The notes under the pieces are model-generated. The model did no database searches. It had not been told where the DNA came from and saw only the letters and a program-made list of their open reading frames with translations. This document shows positions 1-7,473 of a stretch of DNA of 64,000 bases, one piece after another; position 1 is the stretch's first letter, and each line of letters opens with the position of its first letter. Made by a program: the position numbers and the translations under genes. Source of the stretch: Kaistella sp. 97-N-M2 (GTDB lineage: Bacteria; Bacteroidota; Bacteroidia; Flavobacteriales; Weeksellaceae). The stretch spans positions 1,054,001 through 1,118,000 of the forward strand of contig NZ_CP090976.1 of assembly GCF_021513235.1 (NCBI RefSeq), in the 5' to 3' direction.

Positions 1-270
1 AACCGCGTGAAAATGAGCAAACCGAATTTCGTTACCTACATCGGGCAAAATGCGATCTTCTTTTATTTTGCGCAGGGAATGAGTTCGTCTCTTGTTTATT
101 TCGTGGTAGTTCAGCTGAACGGTGAGTTTGCGTGGTGGATTCTGCTCATATTTATTTATCTTTTGAATGTGCTGCTGGCGGTTCTGCTCGCCGTCGGGCT
201 AAAAAAACTCGACACATTCGGTTGGAAGATCTTAGAGTTTTTGCGAAAAAAAACCGCCTCAATTATTTGA
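1..270 (+). CDS. Acyltransferase family 3 membrane protein, C-terminal fragment
   Basis: The reading frame is open from the first base of the window, so the gene begins upstream and only about 89 C-terminal residues are present. They contain two hydrophobic segments (around residues 10-35 and 40-65 of the fragment) separated by a short polar turn, then a basic tail. The YIGQNAIFFYFAQG segment resembles the last membrane helices of acyltransferase-3 (OafA/NolL-like) proteins, which transfer acyl groups to extracytoplasmic sugars. The catalytic N-terminal part is not visible, so the family assignment is an inference from the tail and the substrate cannot be stated. Confidence 0.55.
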   Translation, partial: NRVKMSKPNFVTYIGQNAIFFYFAQGMSSSLVYFVVVQLNGEFAWWILLIFIYLLNVLLAVLLAVGLKKLDTFGWKILEFLRKKTASII

Positions 271-305
271 GACGATTTTAATTTATACCTAAGTATAACA
301 AGTGA

Positions 306-545
306 TTAATCTTTTCTACCGTTACCTCTGGCAACAATTGCGATGATCACAATAAAAATTAATGCTCCAATTACCCAGTAAATTGGGTTTGTAAACCATT
401 GCTCGGTAGTGGTGGTCTTGGACGATGTGGTTGTAACATCAACGCTTGGTGTTGTTTCTTGTGCAAAGGCTAAAGCGCTGAAAAAGAAGGTGAGAATCAA
501 AATTCCAAAACGCTCTAATTTTCTTGTTAATAATGTAGTGTTCAT
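306..545 (-). CDS. Small exported membrane-anchored protein, Thr-rich
   Basis: I place the start at the ATG at 545, giving 79 residues, because an upstream in-frame ATG at 578 adds only a polar stretch before an otherwise typical signal peptide (basic MNTTLLTRKLERF, hydrophobic core, AFAQ cleavage site). The mature part has a Ser/Thr-rich segment and then one transmembrane helix (WVIGALIFIVIIAIVA) followed by a basic RGNGRKD end. This topology suggests a tiny inner-membrane protein with a short extracytoplasmic linker. I do not recognise a named family. It lies convergent to the preceding gene and divergent from miaE. Confidence 0.6.
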   Translation of the reverse strand: MNTTLLTRKLERFGILILTFFFSALAFAQETTPSVDVTTTSSKTTTTEQWFTNPIYWVIGALIFIVIIAIVARGNGRKD

Positions 546-661
546 AATATATTTTTTAATGTGTTTGCTATTCTTCAAGTTTTATGCCACGATAGTCGTA
601 ATTTATCATTTAGCAAGTTACTTTACGATGCATCATAGCGTCTTTTCATCTTAATATTCTT

Positions 662-669
662 TAAATTTG
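662..669 (+). promoter_or_regulatory. -7 promoter element of miaE (TAAATTTG)
   Basis: An exact match to the Bacteroidota -7 consensus TAnnTTTG, 20 bases before the miaE start codon. I see no clear -33 TTG partner. Confidence 0.5.
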
Positions 670-689
670 CCGAAGATAAAAAGACGAAA

Positions 690-1268
690 ATGTTTAAATT
701 GAAACTTTTAACGGATCCGAGATGGGCCAATATCGCCGAAGGAAATCTGGAAGAAATCCTGACCGATCACGCCTGGTGCGAGCAAAAAGCTACTACCAAT
801 GCCATTACCATTATTACGATGGTTCCCGAATATCCCGAAATCATCACCGAGTTGCTGAAAATTGCCCAGGAAGAACTCGAGCATTTCCAAATGGTACACG
901 AAATCATTAAAAAACGCGGCTACACGTTCGGCAGAGAAAGAAAGGACGATTATGTAGGGCAGCTTTTTAAATTCATCGTGCAGGGAACACGCGAGAATTA
1001 TATTATCGACCGCATGCTATTTGCCGCGATGATCGAGGCCCGAAGCTGCGAACGCTTCAAAGTTTTAACGGAAAACATTAAAGATAAAGAGCTGAAAGCT
1101 TTTTACAAAGAGCTCATGATTTCCGAAGCGGGCCATTACGCCACTTTCATTGGTTTTGCGCGCCAACTGGGAGATCCCGAAACCGTGAACAAACGCTGGG
1201 AAGAATGGCTGGACTACGAAGCGGAAATTATAAAGTCTTACGGTAGAAAAGAATCCATTCACGGTTAA
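690..1268 (+). CDS. miaE: tRNA-(ms2io6A)-hydroxylase
   Basis: Encodes 192 residues of a ferritin-like diiron monooxygenase that hydroxylates the isopentenyl group of modified A37 in tRNAs reading UNN codons. Two helix motifs with metal ligands are visible: EELEHF near residue 70 and EAGHY near residue 149, with another ligand Glu in EARSCERF near residue 116. The length is typical for the family. It is preceded by a TAAATTTG promoter element and followed after 57 bases by a DUF502 gene in the same direction. Its presence implies miaA and miaB elsewhere, which are not in this window. Confidence 0.9.
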   Translation: MFKLKLLTDPRWANIAEGNLEEILTDHAWCEQKATTNAITIITMVPEYPEIITELLKIAQEELEHFQMVHEIIKKRGYTFGRERKDDYVGQLFKFIVQGTRENYIIDRMLFAAMIEARSCERFKVLTENIKDKELKAFYKELMISEAGHYATFIGFARQLGDPETVNKRWEEWLDYEAEIIKSYGRKESIHG

Positions 1269-1325
1269 TTTTTTCTGCACATCGTTCTGAAATTTCCTAT
1301 TTTTACAAAGTCCTCCTTTAACTGT

Positions 1326-1964
1326 ATGCAAGAACCTCCCCTCATTCAAAAACGAACGCACGAGCAGCTCGTAAATACATTGGTAAAATCCTTTTTCCAA
1401 GGTTTGCTTATTATCGGGCCGTTTGCCATTACGATCTGGATTATCTGGTACATCGTATCGAGCATTGATAATATTATTCCGTCCGTTTCGGAACGAATGT
1501 ATCCCGGAATTACTTTTATCATCGTGATTTTAAGCACCACGCTCATCGGATATTTGGGGAATAAATTTATCATCGGCCGGGTTGTGGTCGACAGTTTCGA
1601 TTATCTTCTGGAACATACGCCCGGTATCAAATTCATTTATACGTCTTTAAAAGATGTCATGACGTCTTTTGTAGGCGATAAAAAGAAATTTAACCAACCG
1701 GTTCTTATTAAAACCACCGAAAATCCCGCCATCTGGCGCATCGGCTTTTTAACGCAGAGCGATTTGTCCTCCGTGGGTTTTCCGAATTACGTGTCGGTTT
1801 ATCTGCCGCATTCCTACGCCGTTTCGGGTTGGGTTGTTTTTGTTTTGGCGACGAATATTGTCGTTCTGGAAAATGTAAGCGCCGCGCAGGCCATGAAATT
1901 TGCCGTCAGCGGCGGTGTGGCGGGATTTCATTCAGATGATAACGTCTTCAAAGCACCCGAATAA
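1326..1964 (+). CDS. DUF502 family membrane protein
   Basis: Encodes 212 residues with two strong N-terminal membrane helices (about residues 24-46 and 60-80) and then a soluble domain with the family's typical HTPGIKFIYTSLKDVM motif and a late VSVYLPHSY/GWVVFV segment. This pattern matches DUF502 proteins, which are widespread, membrane-located and of unknown biochemical role. It sits 57 bases after miaE and may be co-transcribed. A 34-bp palindrome (1984-2017) follows and may end the transcript. Confidence 0.8.
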   Translation: MQEPPLIQKRTHEQLVNTLVKSFFQGLLIIGPFAITIWIIWYIVSSIDNIIPSVSERMYPGITFIIVILSTTLIGYLGNKFIIGRVVVDSFDYLLEHTPGIKFIYTSLKDVMTSFVGDKKKFNQPVLIKTTENPAIWRIGFLTQSDLSSVGFPNYVSVYLPHSYAVSGWVVFVLATNIVVLENVSAAQAMKFAVSGGVAGFHSDDNVFKAPE

Positions 1965-1983
1965 TTTTAATGGATAATTAGTA

Positions 1984-2017
1984 ATAAGCGATAGGTAAAA
2001 TTTTACTTATCGCTTAT
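1984..2017. repeat. 34-bp near-perfect palindrome between the DUF502 gene and tnaA
   Basis: The arms begin ATAAGCGATA and end TATCGCTTAT; they meet with no loop at 2000/2001 and have a single G-T mismatch. There is no uridine tract on either side, so it is not a classical terminator. It could be a hairpin barrier, a regulator site for tnaA or a decayed mobile repeat. Confidence 0.6.
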
Positions 2018-2058
2018 GTATGGACTTTTAATTACTCATTAACAATTATTTATTACGC

Positions 2059-3435
2059 ATGAAATTACCTTACGCAGAGCCTTACAGAATCAAAATGATC
2101 GAAGAAATTCGTCAGTCCACGTCCGAAGAACGAGCCGCCTGGCTGAAAGAGGCCAACTTTAATTTATTTAATTTAAAATCCTCACAGGTTTTTATTGATC
2201 TTTTAACGGATTCCGGAACGGGCGCCATGAGCGACCAGCAATGGGGCGCTTTGATGACGGGCGATGAAAGTTATGCGGGATCCAGAAGTTTCGAATCCCT
2301 GCACAAAACGGTACAGCAAATTACCGGGTACAAATATCTTTTACCAACGCATCAGGGTCGTGCGGCGGAAAATGTTCTGTTTTCTGTTTTGGTGAAAGAT
2401 GGCGACGTCATTCCCGGAAACTCCCATTTCGACACGACAAAAGGCCACATCGAGATCCGAAAAGCCCACGCTTTGGACTGTACGATCGATGAAGCGTTTG
2501 ATGTGGATGATCTTCATCCCTTCAAAGGAAATATCGATTTAGAAAAATTAGAAAACGTTTATAAAAGTCACCCCAAAGAAAAAATCCCCTTTTGTTTAAT
2601 CACGATTACGTGCAATTCTTCCGGCGGGCAGCCCGTTTCCTTAGAAAACATCAGAGCCGTAAAAGAGCTTTCCGACCGTTACGGCATTCCGATTTATTTT
2701 GATTCCGCACGATTTGCGGAGAACGCATACTTCATCAAAATGCGGGAGAAACGGCAGGAAAACCGAACCATCAAAGAAATCGCGAAAGAAGTTTTTTCTT
2801 ATGGTGTCGGCATGACGATGAGTTCAAAAAAAGACGGTCTGGTCAACATCGGTGGATTTATCGCTTTGAATGACGAAAATATTTTCCGCGAAGCTTCCAA
2901 TTTCACCATTATTTACGAGGGTTTCATCACCTACGGCGGAATGGCGGGCAGAGACATGAATGCTTTGGCCGTTGGTCTGAACGAAGCCACAGAATTCGCT
3001 TATTTGGAAAGCCGTATTTCTCAGGTAGAATATCTCGGAAACAAACTCATTGAGTTCGGAATTCCCGTGCAGAAACCCATTGGCGGGCACGCTGTTTTTA
3101 TTGATGCTCTGGAATTTCTACCAAATATTCCACGCGAAGAATATCCGGCGCAGACTTTAGCGAACGAAATTTATCTCGAAGCCGGAATCCGAACCGTCGA
3201 AATCGGGACTTTGCTGGCCGACCGCGATCCTGCGACGCGCGAAAACCGGTATCCAAAACTCGAACTCGTCCGTCTGGCGATTCCACGCCGAACTTATACG
3301 AACAATCACATGGATTATATTGCCGTGGCCATTAAAAATGTTTTCGACCGGAAAGCAGAAATAAAAAAAGGGTACAATATTGTTTGGGAATCTGAGATTT
3401 TAAGGCATTTTACGGTGAAGCTGGAAGAAGCTTAA
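2059..3435 (+). CDS. tnaA: Tryptophanase (tryptophan indole-lyase)
   Basis: Encodes 458 residues of a fold-type I PLP enzyme of the beta-eliminating lyase family, cleaving tryptophan to indole, pyruvate and ammonia. Family motifs run in order: DLLTDSGTGAMS near 50, PTHQGRAAEN near 98, NSSGGQPVSL near 195, DSARFAENAYF near 222, the PLP lysine in SSKKDGLV near 257, YGGMAGRDM near 300 and HFTVKLEE at the C-terminus. Tyrosine phenol-lyase is the close alternative; FDTTKGH, the SARFAENAYFIK wording and VEIGTLL..RDP favour tryptophanase. No tnaC-like leader peptide with a Trp codon is seen upstream. Confidence 0.88.
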   Translation: MKLPYAEPYRIKMIEEIRQSTSEERAAWLKEANFNLFNLKSSQVFIDLLTDSGTGAMSDQQWGALMTGDESYAGSRSFESLHKTVQQITGYKYLLPTHQGRAAENVLFSVLVKDGDVIPGNSHFDTTKGHIEIRKAHALDCTIDEAFDVDDLHPFKGNIDLEKLENVYKSHPKEKIPFCLITITCNSSGGQPVSLENIRAVKELSDRYGIPIYFDSARFAENAYFIKMREKRQENRTIKEIAKEVFSYGVGMTMSSKKDGLVNIGGFIALNDENIFREASNFTIIYEGFITYGGMAGRDMNALAVGLNEATEFAYLESRISQVEYLGNKLIEFGIPVQKPIGGHAVFIDALEFLPNIPREEYPAQTLANEIYLEAGIRTVEIGTLLADRDPATRENRYPKLELVRLAIPRRTYTNNHMDYIAVAIKNVFDRKAEIKKGYNIVWESEILRHFTVKLEEA

Positions 3436-3466
3436 ATTGCGGTAACCGCGGCTGTCTTATGCTTTA

Positions 3467-3575
3467 CGTCCTTGCGAGGCGCGACCAAAGGGAGCGACGA
3501 AGCAATCCCATAATTCAAAGCGTCATCCTAGAACCTCGGGATTGCTTCGCTACACTGCGTTTCGCTCGCAAGGAC
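3467..3575. repeat. Left repeat block of the GIY-YIG cassette (units F1 and R1)
   Basis: Unit F1 (3467-3520) begins CGTCCTTGCGAGG and contains GGAGCGACGAAGCAATCCC. Unit R1 (3521-3575) begins CGTCATCCTAGAACCT and then carries the reverse complement of the F core, ending TCGCTCGCAAGGAC. F1 plus R1 is therefore an imperfect palindrome of about 109 bp. It lies 10 bases after the stop codon of the GIY-YIG gene and about 30 bases after tnaA. The same two unit types recur on the other side of the nuclease gene. Confidence 0.9.
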
Positions 3576-3585
3576 AAGCCGCAAA

Positions 3586-3906
3586 TCAAGGAAAACCATT
3601 ATCAAATGTGAATTCAGCGCAGACCTCATCATACAAATCTCGCCATTGGGGATTGAAATTGTTGATAAGATCTAACTTTTTCTGGCGCGAACCCGCCTTT
3701 AACTGTTTTTCTCTTACAATAGCGTCACCAATTTCCTGAAATGCTTCCCAATAAACTAGTTTTTCAAGATTATACATCGCAGAAAAACTCTTCTTGTATT
3801 TTTTCTGCTTGTGCTCAAGAATTCTTCTGGGAAGGTCGGAGGTCACACCAATATAAAGTGTGGTGTTGTTTTTATTCGCGAGAATGTAGATAAATCCGGG
3901 TTTCAT
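3586..3906 (-). CDS. GIY-YIG family nuclease (YhbQ/UPF0213-like)
   Basis: Encodes 106 residues, nearly all of it one GIY-YIG domain. FIYIL (5-9) and YIG (18-20) are the paired core strands, Arg27/28 and Glu54 (VYWEAF) are the expected catalytic/metal residues, and REKQLKAGSR followed by NPQWRDLY closes the domain. No extra DNA-binding domain is present. The gene is transcribed opposite to tnaA and in the same direction as the downstream-numbered EF-G paralogue, but it is enclosed by two related repeat blocks (3467-3575 and 3927-4089), suggesting that gene and repeats form one inserted unit. Substrate and physiological role are unknown. Confidence 0.88.
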   Translation of the reverse strand: MKPGFIYILANKNNTTLYIGVTSDLPRRILEHKQKKYKKSFSAMYNLEKLVYWEAFQEIGDAIVREKQLKAGSRQKKLDLINNFNPQWRDLYDEVCAEFTFDNGFP

Positions 3907-3926
3907 ACCTTATTACATTTAAAAAG

Positions 3927-4089
3927 CGTCCTTGCGAGGAGCGACCGAAGGGAGCGACGAAGCAACCCCATAATTCAAAGCGTCATTGCGAGGAGCGACC
4001 AAAAGGAGCGACGAAGCAATCCCATAATTCAAGCGTCATCCTAGAACCTTGGGATTGCTTCGCTCCACTGCGTTTCGCTCGCAATGACG
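3927..4089. repeat. Right repeat block of the GIY-YIG cassette (units F2, F3 and R2)
   Basis: Two tandem F units, F2 (3927-3980) and F3 (3981-4033), differ from F1 at only a few positions, and R2 (4034-4089) differs from R1 by three or so bases. All units keep the same orientation as those in the left block, so the nuclease gene lies between directly repeated palindromic composites. The block starts 20 bases upstream of the nuclease start codon and ends 8 bases before the stop codon of the EF-G paralogue. Confidence 0.9.
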
Positions 4090-4097
4090 CTTGCCGA

Positions 4098-6224
4098 TTA
4101 AGCTTCCTGCAAATTTTCATGTTTTTTTACCAGATCCTGTTGCACATTCGGCGGAACCAATTGGTATTCCGAAAATTTCATGGTGAATTTCGCTCTTCCA
4201 CCCGTGATGGAGCGCAGCGTAGAACCGTAATCGTGCATTTCTGCAAGCGGAATTTCTGCTAAAATTTTTTGGTAATGGCCTTCCGAATCCATTCCGGAAA
4301 TTAAGGCGCGCCGGGTTTGCAAATCGCCCAACACATCGCCCGTATCTCCGTCGGGACACAAAATTTCTACGGAATAAATAGGCTCCAGAAGTTGAGGTTT
4401 TGCATGCCGGAAGCCTTCCTTAAAAGCCCCGGAAGCTGCCAGTTGAAACGAAATATCGTTCGAATCCACGCTGTGCATTTTACCGTCGTAAACGGTAACG
4501 CGAACATTCTGACAATGCGAACCGGTTAGCGGCCCTTCTTTCATCTGCTGCATGATACCTTTTTTAATGGCACCGATGTAGCGGTTATCGATGGCGCCGC
4601 CCACGATGCACCAGTAAAAAGCGAGTTTTCCGCCCCACGGCAAATCTTCGATGTCTTTCTGACGGATATTAAGGCCGGTTGGTTCTTCCATTCCCTCATA
4701 GTAATTCTCCACCTTCATGTGAATTTCTCCAAACTGGCCGGAGCCGCCCGATTGTTTCTTGTGGCGGTAATCGGCGTCGGCTTTTCCGGTAATGGTTTCG
4801 CGGTACGGAATTCGGGAATTATCAAAATTCATATTCACACCGTATTCTTTTTGCAGGCGCTGTTTTACTAAATCCAGGTGCAGTTGTCCTTGTCCGTGGA
4901 GAATCGTCTGTCGCAATTCGGCAGACTGCTCCACCTTCAACGTGGGATCTTCCTCTTCGATTTTATGCAAGGCACTTACAAGTTTTTCCATGTCGGAGGA
5001 CGATTCACTCGAAATTGCTTTCCGGATTCGGCTTTCCGGGAATTCCATAGGGCGGACTTTTCGGTCGACGCCTTTGGCATTTAAGGTATTGTTGGAATGT
5101 CCGTTTTTTAATTTGACGGTAGCACCCAAATCTCCCGCTATCAGTTCATTCACCGGTAACCGGTCTTTTCCTTCAGCGATGAAAAGTTGAGAAATCCGTT
5201 CTGTTTCGCCGTTGCTAGCGTTGATGAGTTCATCGCCGGGTTTAAGTGTCCCGCTTAAAACTTTAAAGTAAGAAACCATACCAACCTGCGGTTCGGAACT
5301 TGTTTTATAGATAAATATCGTGGTTTTATCTGTGGGATCATAGGAAATTTCGCCACCGTTTTCGAGTTTTCTGGCAGGGCGTTCCGCGGGGGAAGGTGCG
5401 ATATCGTCAATAAAACCCATCAGTCTGCCGCTGCCCATATCTTTTAAACCGCTCGTTACGAAAACCGGGAAGAACTGCTGTTTCGCCAAAGCGATCGTAA
5501 TCCCTTTCGCGAGTTCTTCTTCGGAAAGACTGCCTTCCTCGAAATATTTTTCCATTAAACCTTCTTCATTTTCTGCCGCGATTTCTACCAAAGCATTATG
5601 CATTTCTTTCGCCTTTGTGAGTTCGCTTTCGGGGATGGATTTTTTCTCCGGCTTGCCGCCCTCTTTCGGAAATTCATACATCACCGTGCGCAAAGCATCG
5701 ATAATAGCGTTAAAATTTTCACCGGAATTATAGGGATATTGAACCGGAATCAATTTGGAACCGAATCTTTCTTTTGCCTGCGCCAAAGTTTTTTCGAAAT
5801 CGGCTTTCGGGTGGTCCATTTGATTGATGACAAAGATTGCCGGCGTTTCATATTTCTCTACATATTCCCAAACGAGTTCCGTCCCTACTTCGACACCATT
5901 GGCGGCATTGAGAACGATAATTGCGGTATCCGCCACTTTTAAAGAGGAAATCACTTCGCCCACGAAATCATCAAAGCCGGGCGTATCGATCATATTAAGT
6001 TTATTATTCCGCCAGTTCACAAACATTTGATGCGAAAAAATGGTTTTTCCTTTTTCGTGTTCCAGGTCGGTATTGTCGCTCACCGTATTTCGTGCCTGAA
6101 CGCTGCCACGGCGCTTAATCGCCCCGCCTTCGTACAGCATGGTCTCAATCAAAGTAGTTTTCCCACTGTCCGAATGACCGAGTAAAACTACATTCCTTAG
6201 GTTTTTTGTATTAGCACTCATCAT
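4098..6224 (-). CDS. EF-G-like translation GTPase paralogue with altered catalytic residues
   Basis: Encodes 708 residues with EF-G domain order: G domain (1-280), domain II, domain III (SSDMEKLVSALHKIEEEDPTL), domain IV (YDGKMHSVDSNDISFQLAASGAFKEGF near 600) and the C-terminal EF-G domain V. P-loop GHSDSGKT (16-23), switch I GKTIFS with its Thr, and DTPG (80-83) are present. However the catalytic His of DTPGHVDF is Phe84, and NKxD is NQMD (134-137). The housekeeping fusA is expected elsewhere near the str operon, so this is a second, divergent EF-G. A GTPase-deficient EF-G2 has been described in Bacteroides; whether this is the same subfamily is an inference. Start could be Met1 or Met2. Confidence 0.85.
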   Translation of the reverse strand: MMSANTKNLRNVVLLGHSDSGKTTLIETMLYEGGAIKRRGSVQARNTVSDNTDLEHEKGKTIFSHQMFVNWRNNKLNMIDTPGFDDFVGEVISSLKVADTAIIVLNAANGVEVGTELVWEYVEKYETPAIFVINQMDHPKADFEKTLAQAKERFGSKLIPVQYPYNSGENFNAIIDALRTVMYEFPKEGGKPEKKSIPESELTKAKEMHNALVEIAAENEEGLMEKYFEEGSLSEEELAKGITIALAKQQFFPVFVTSGLKDMGSGRLMGFIDDIAPSPAERPARKLENGGEISYDPTDKTTIFIYKTSSEPQVGMVSYFKVLSGTLKPGDELINASNGETERISQLFIAEGKDRLPVNELIAGDLGATVKLKNGHSNNTLNAKGVDRKVRPMEFPESRIRKAISSESSSDMEKLVSALHKIEEEDPTLKVEQSAELRQTILHGQGQLHLDLVKQRLQKEYGVNMNFDNSRIPYRETITGKADADYRHKKQSGGSGQFGEIHMKVENYYEGMEEPTGLNIRQKDIEDLPWGGKLAFYWCIVGGAIDNRYIGAIKKGIMQQMKEGPLTGSHCQNVRVTVYDGKMHSVDSNDISFQLAASGAFKEGFRHAKPQLLEPIYSVEILCPDGDTGDVLGDLQTRRALISGMDSEGHYQKILAEIPLAEMHDYGSTLRSITGGRAKFTMKFSEYQLVPPNVQQDLVKKHENLQEA

Positions 6225-6385
6225 ATTTAGTTTTTAATTATTGTTATGGAAATGCTAAAAAGGAAATGGCCGGCATTTGATTTTTAGAAACTTAAAGTTA
6301 CAAAACATTTAAATTGATTCAGCAATAAGGAAAAGCTAAAGGGTGATTTTTAACATCATCAGATTTACATCTGAAAATAGCGCAT

Positions 6386-6412
6386 AAAAAAGAACGGACA
6401 AATTGCCCGTTC
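6386..6412 (-). terminator. Terminator of the 2OG oxygenase gene
   Basis: Inverted repeat GAACGG...CCGTTC (6392-6412, one internal mismatch) is followed on the minus strand by a run of six T. It lies just after the oxygenase stop codon. Confidence 0.7.
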
Positions 6413-6438
6413 CTGTAAGAATTAAAAAAATTGTTTTT

Positions 6439-7386
6439 TTACTTAATTAAACCGAGTTCTACCAGTCTTTCGTGCAGAAATTCGCCGGCAGTCGTATCTT
6501 CATACAGTTTGGGATTATCTTCATCAACGCAGTTTTCCAAAGCACTTAATGACATCTCGCCAACGGGATGCATAAAAAACGGAATGGAATATCGCGAAGT
6601 TCCCCACATTTCGCGCGGCGGATTAACAACCTGGTGAATGGTGGACTTGAGTTTGTTGTTGGTTAATCTAGATAACATATCCCCTACATTGATCATGAGC
6701 TCATCGGGTTCGGCAATCGCGTCGATCCACTCGCCGTCGTGATTCATCACCTGAAGACCTTTTCCCTGTGCGCCCATCAAAAGCGTAATCAAATTGATAT
6801 CGCCGTGTGCCGCTGCGCGAACCGCATTATCAGGCTCAGACGTGATTGGCGGGTAATGAATAGGTCTCAAAATTGAATTTCCTTCGCCCACATATTGGTC
6901 AAAATAAAATTCGTCCAACCCCAAATGCAGCGCCAGCGCCCGCAGAACATAAATACCTGTTTTTTCCAGCATTTTGAATGCTTCTTTCCCGACGGTGTTG
7001 AATTTTGGATTTTCCTGTACTTCCACGTTGTCCGGGTAAACTTCGGCGTATTTCGAACCGTTTTCCAGATACTGACCGAAATGCCAGAATTCTTTTAAAT
7101 CGCCTTTTTTGAAACCTTTTGCGGTTTCTTTACCAAATCCCACGTAGCCACGCTGTCCCCCAATGCCGGGAATCTCGTATTTCTTTTTGGTTTCGACGGG
7201 AAGTTCGAAGAAAAGCTTTACTTCTTCATACAGTTCGTCGACGAGTTTCTCGTCCAGAAAATGGCCTTTAAGGGCTACAAAGCCGATTTCTTCGTATGCT
7301 TTTCCGATTTCATTTACAAATTTTTGTTTGCGTTCCGGGTTACCCGAAAGGAAATCACGCAAATCCACACTTGGGATCTGTTTCAT
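6439..7386 (-). CDS. 2-oxoglutarate/Fe(II) oxygenase, isopenicillin N synthase-like
   Basis: Encodes 315 residues. An N-terminal DIOX_N-type region (PSVDLRDFLSG...GFVALKGH) precedes the double-stranded beta-helix core. The iron ligands are visible as HGD (AAHGDINLITLL, near 196-198) and a distal His in STIHQVVNPP (near 253), followed by the 2-oxoglutarate-binding SRYSIPFF motif (Arg and Ser). These enzymes couple 2OG decarboxylation to substrate oxidation; isopenicillin N synthase itself does not use 2OG, and this protein more resembles the broad bacterial 2OG group. Substrate unknown. It is divergent from menD, with 87 bases between. Confidence 0.85.
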   Translation of the reverse strand: MKQIPSVDLRDFLSGNPERKQKFVNEIGKAYEEIGFVALKGHFLDEKLVDELYEEVKLFFELPVETKKKYEIPGIGGQRGYVGFGKETAKGFKKGDLKEFWHFGQYLENGSKYAEVYPDNVEVQENPKFNTVGKEAFKMLEKTGIYVLRALALHLGLDEFYFDQYVGEGNSILRPIHYPPITSEPDNAVRAAAHGDINLITLLMGAQGKGLQVMNHDGEWIDAIAEPDELMINVGDMLSRLTNNKLKSTIHQVVNPPREMWGTSRYSIPFFMHPVGEMSLSALENCVDEDNPKLYEDTTAGEFLHERLVELGLIK

Positions 7387-7449
7387 TTTGTTTGATTAAA
7401 GATTCGGCGGTAAAATTAACATTTTTTAGATTAAAATTGATATTATGAG

Positions 7450-7457
7450 TAAATTTG
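7450..7457 (+). promoter_or_regulatory. -7 promoter element of menD (TAAATTTG)
   Basis: Exact TAnnTTTG match 16 bases before the menD start codon in the intergenic space shared with the divergent oxygenase gene. Confidence 0.5.
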
Positions 7458-7473
7458 CAACTCAATACTCCTT

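Noticed and set aside
1965-2058. A tnaC-like leader peptide before tryptophanase
   Set aside because: Short ATG frames here (for example MYGLLITH at about 2015) contain no Trp codon and no Pro at the end, so they do not fit TnaC-type induction.
3467-4089. CRISPR array
   Set aside because: Only five ~54-bp units, no regular unique spacers, and a protein gene lies between the blocks; no cas genes nearby.
4792-5190. Plus-strand 132-codon frame opposite the EF-G paralogue
   Set aside because: Long antisense frame in a strongly coding region without family resemblance, promoter or plausible start.
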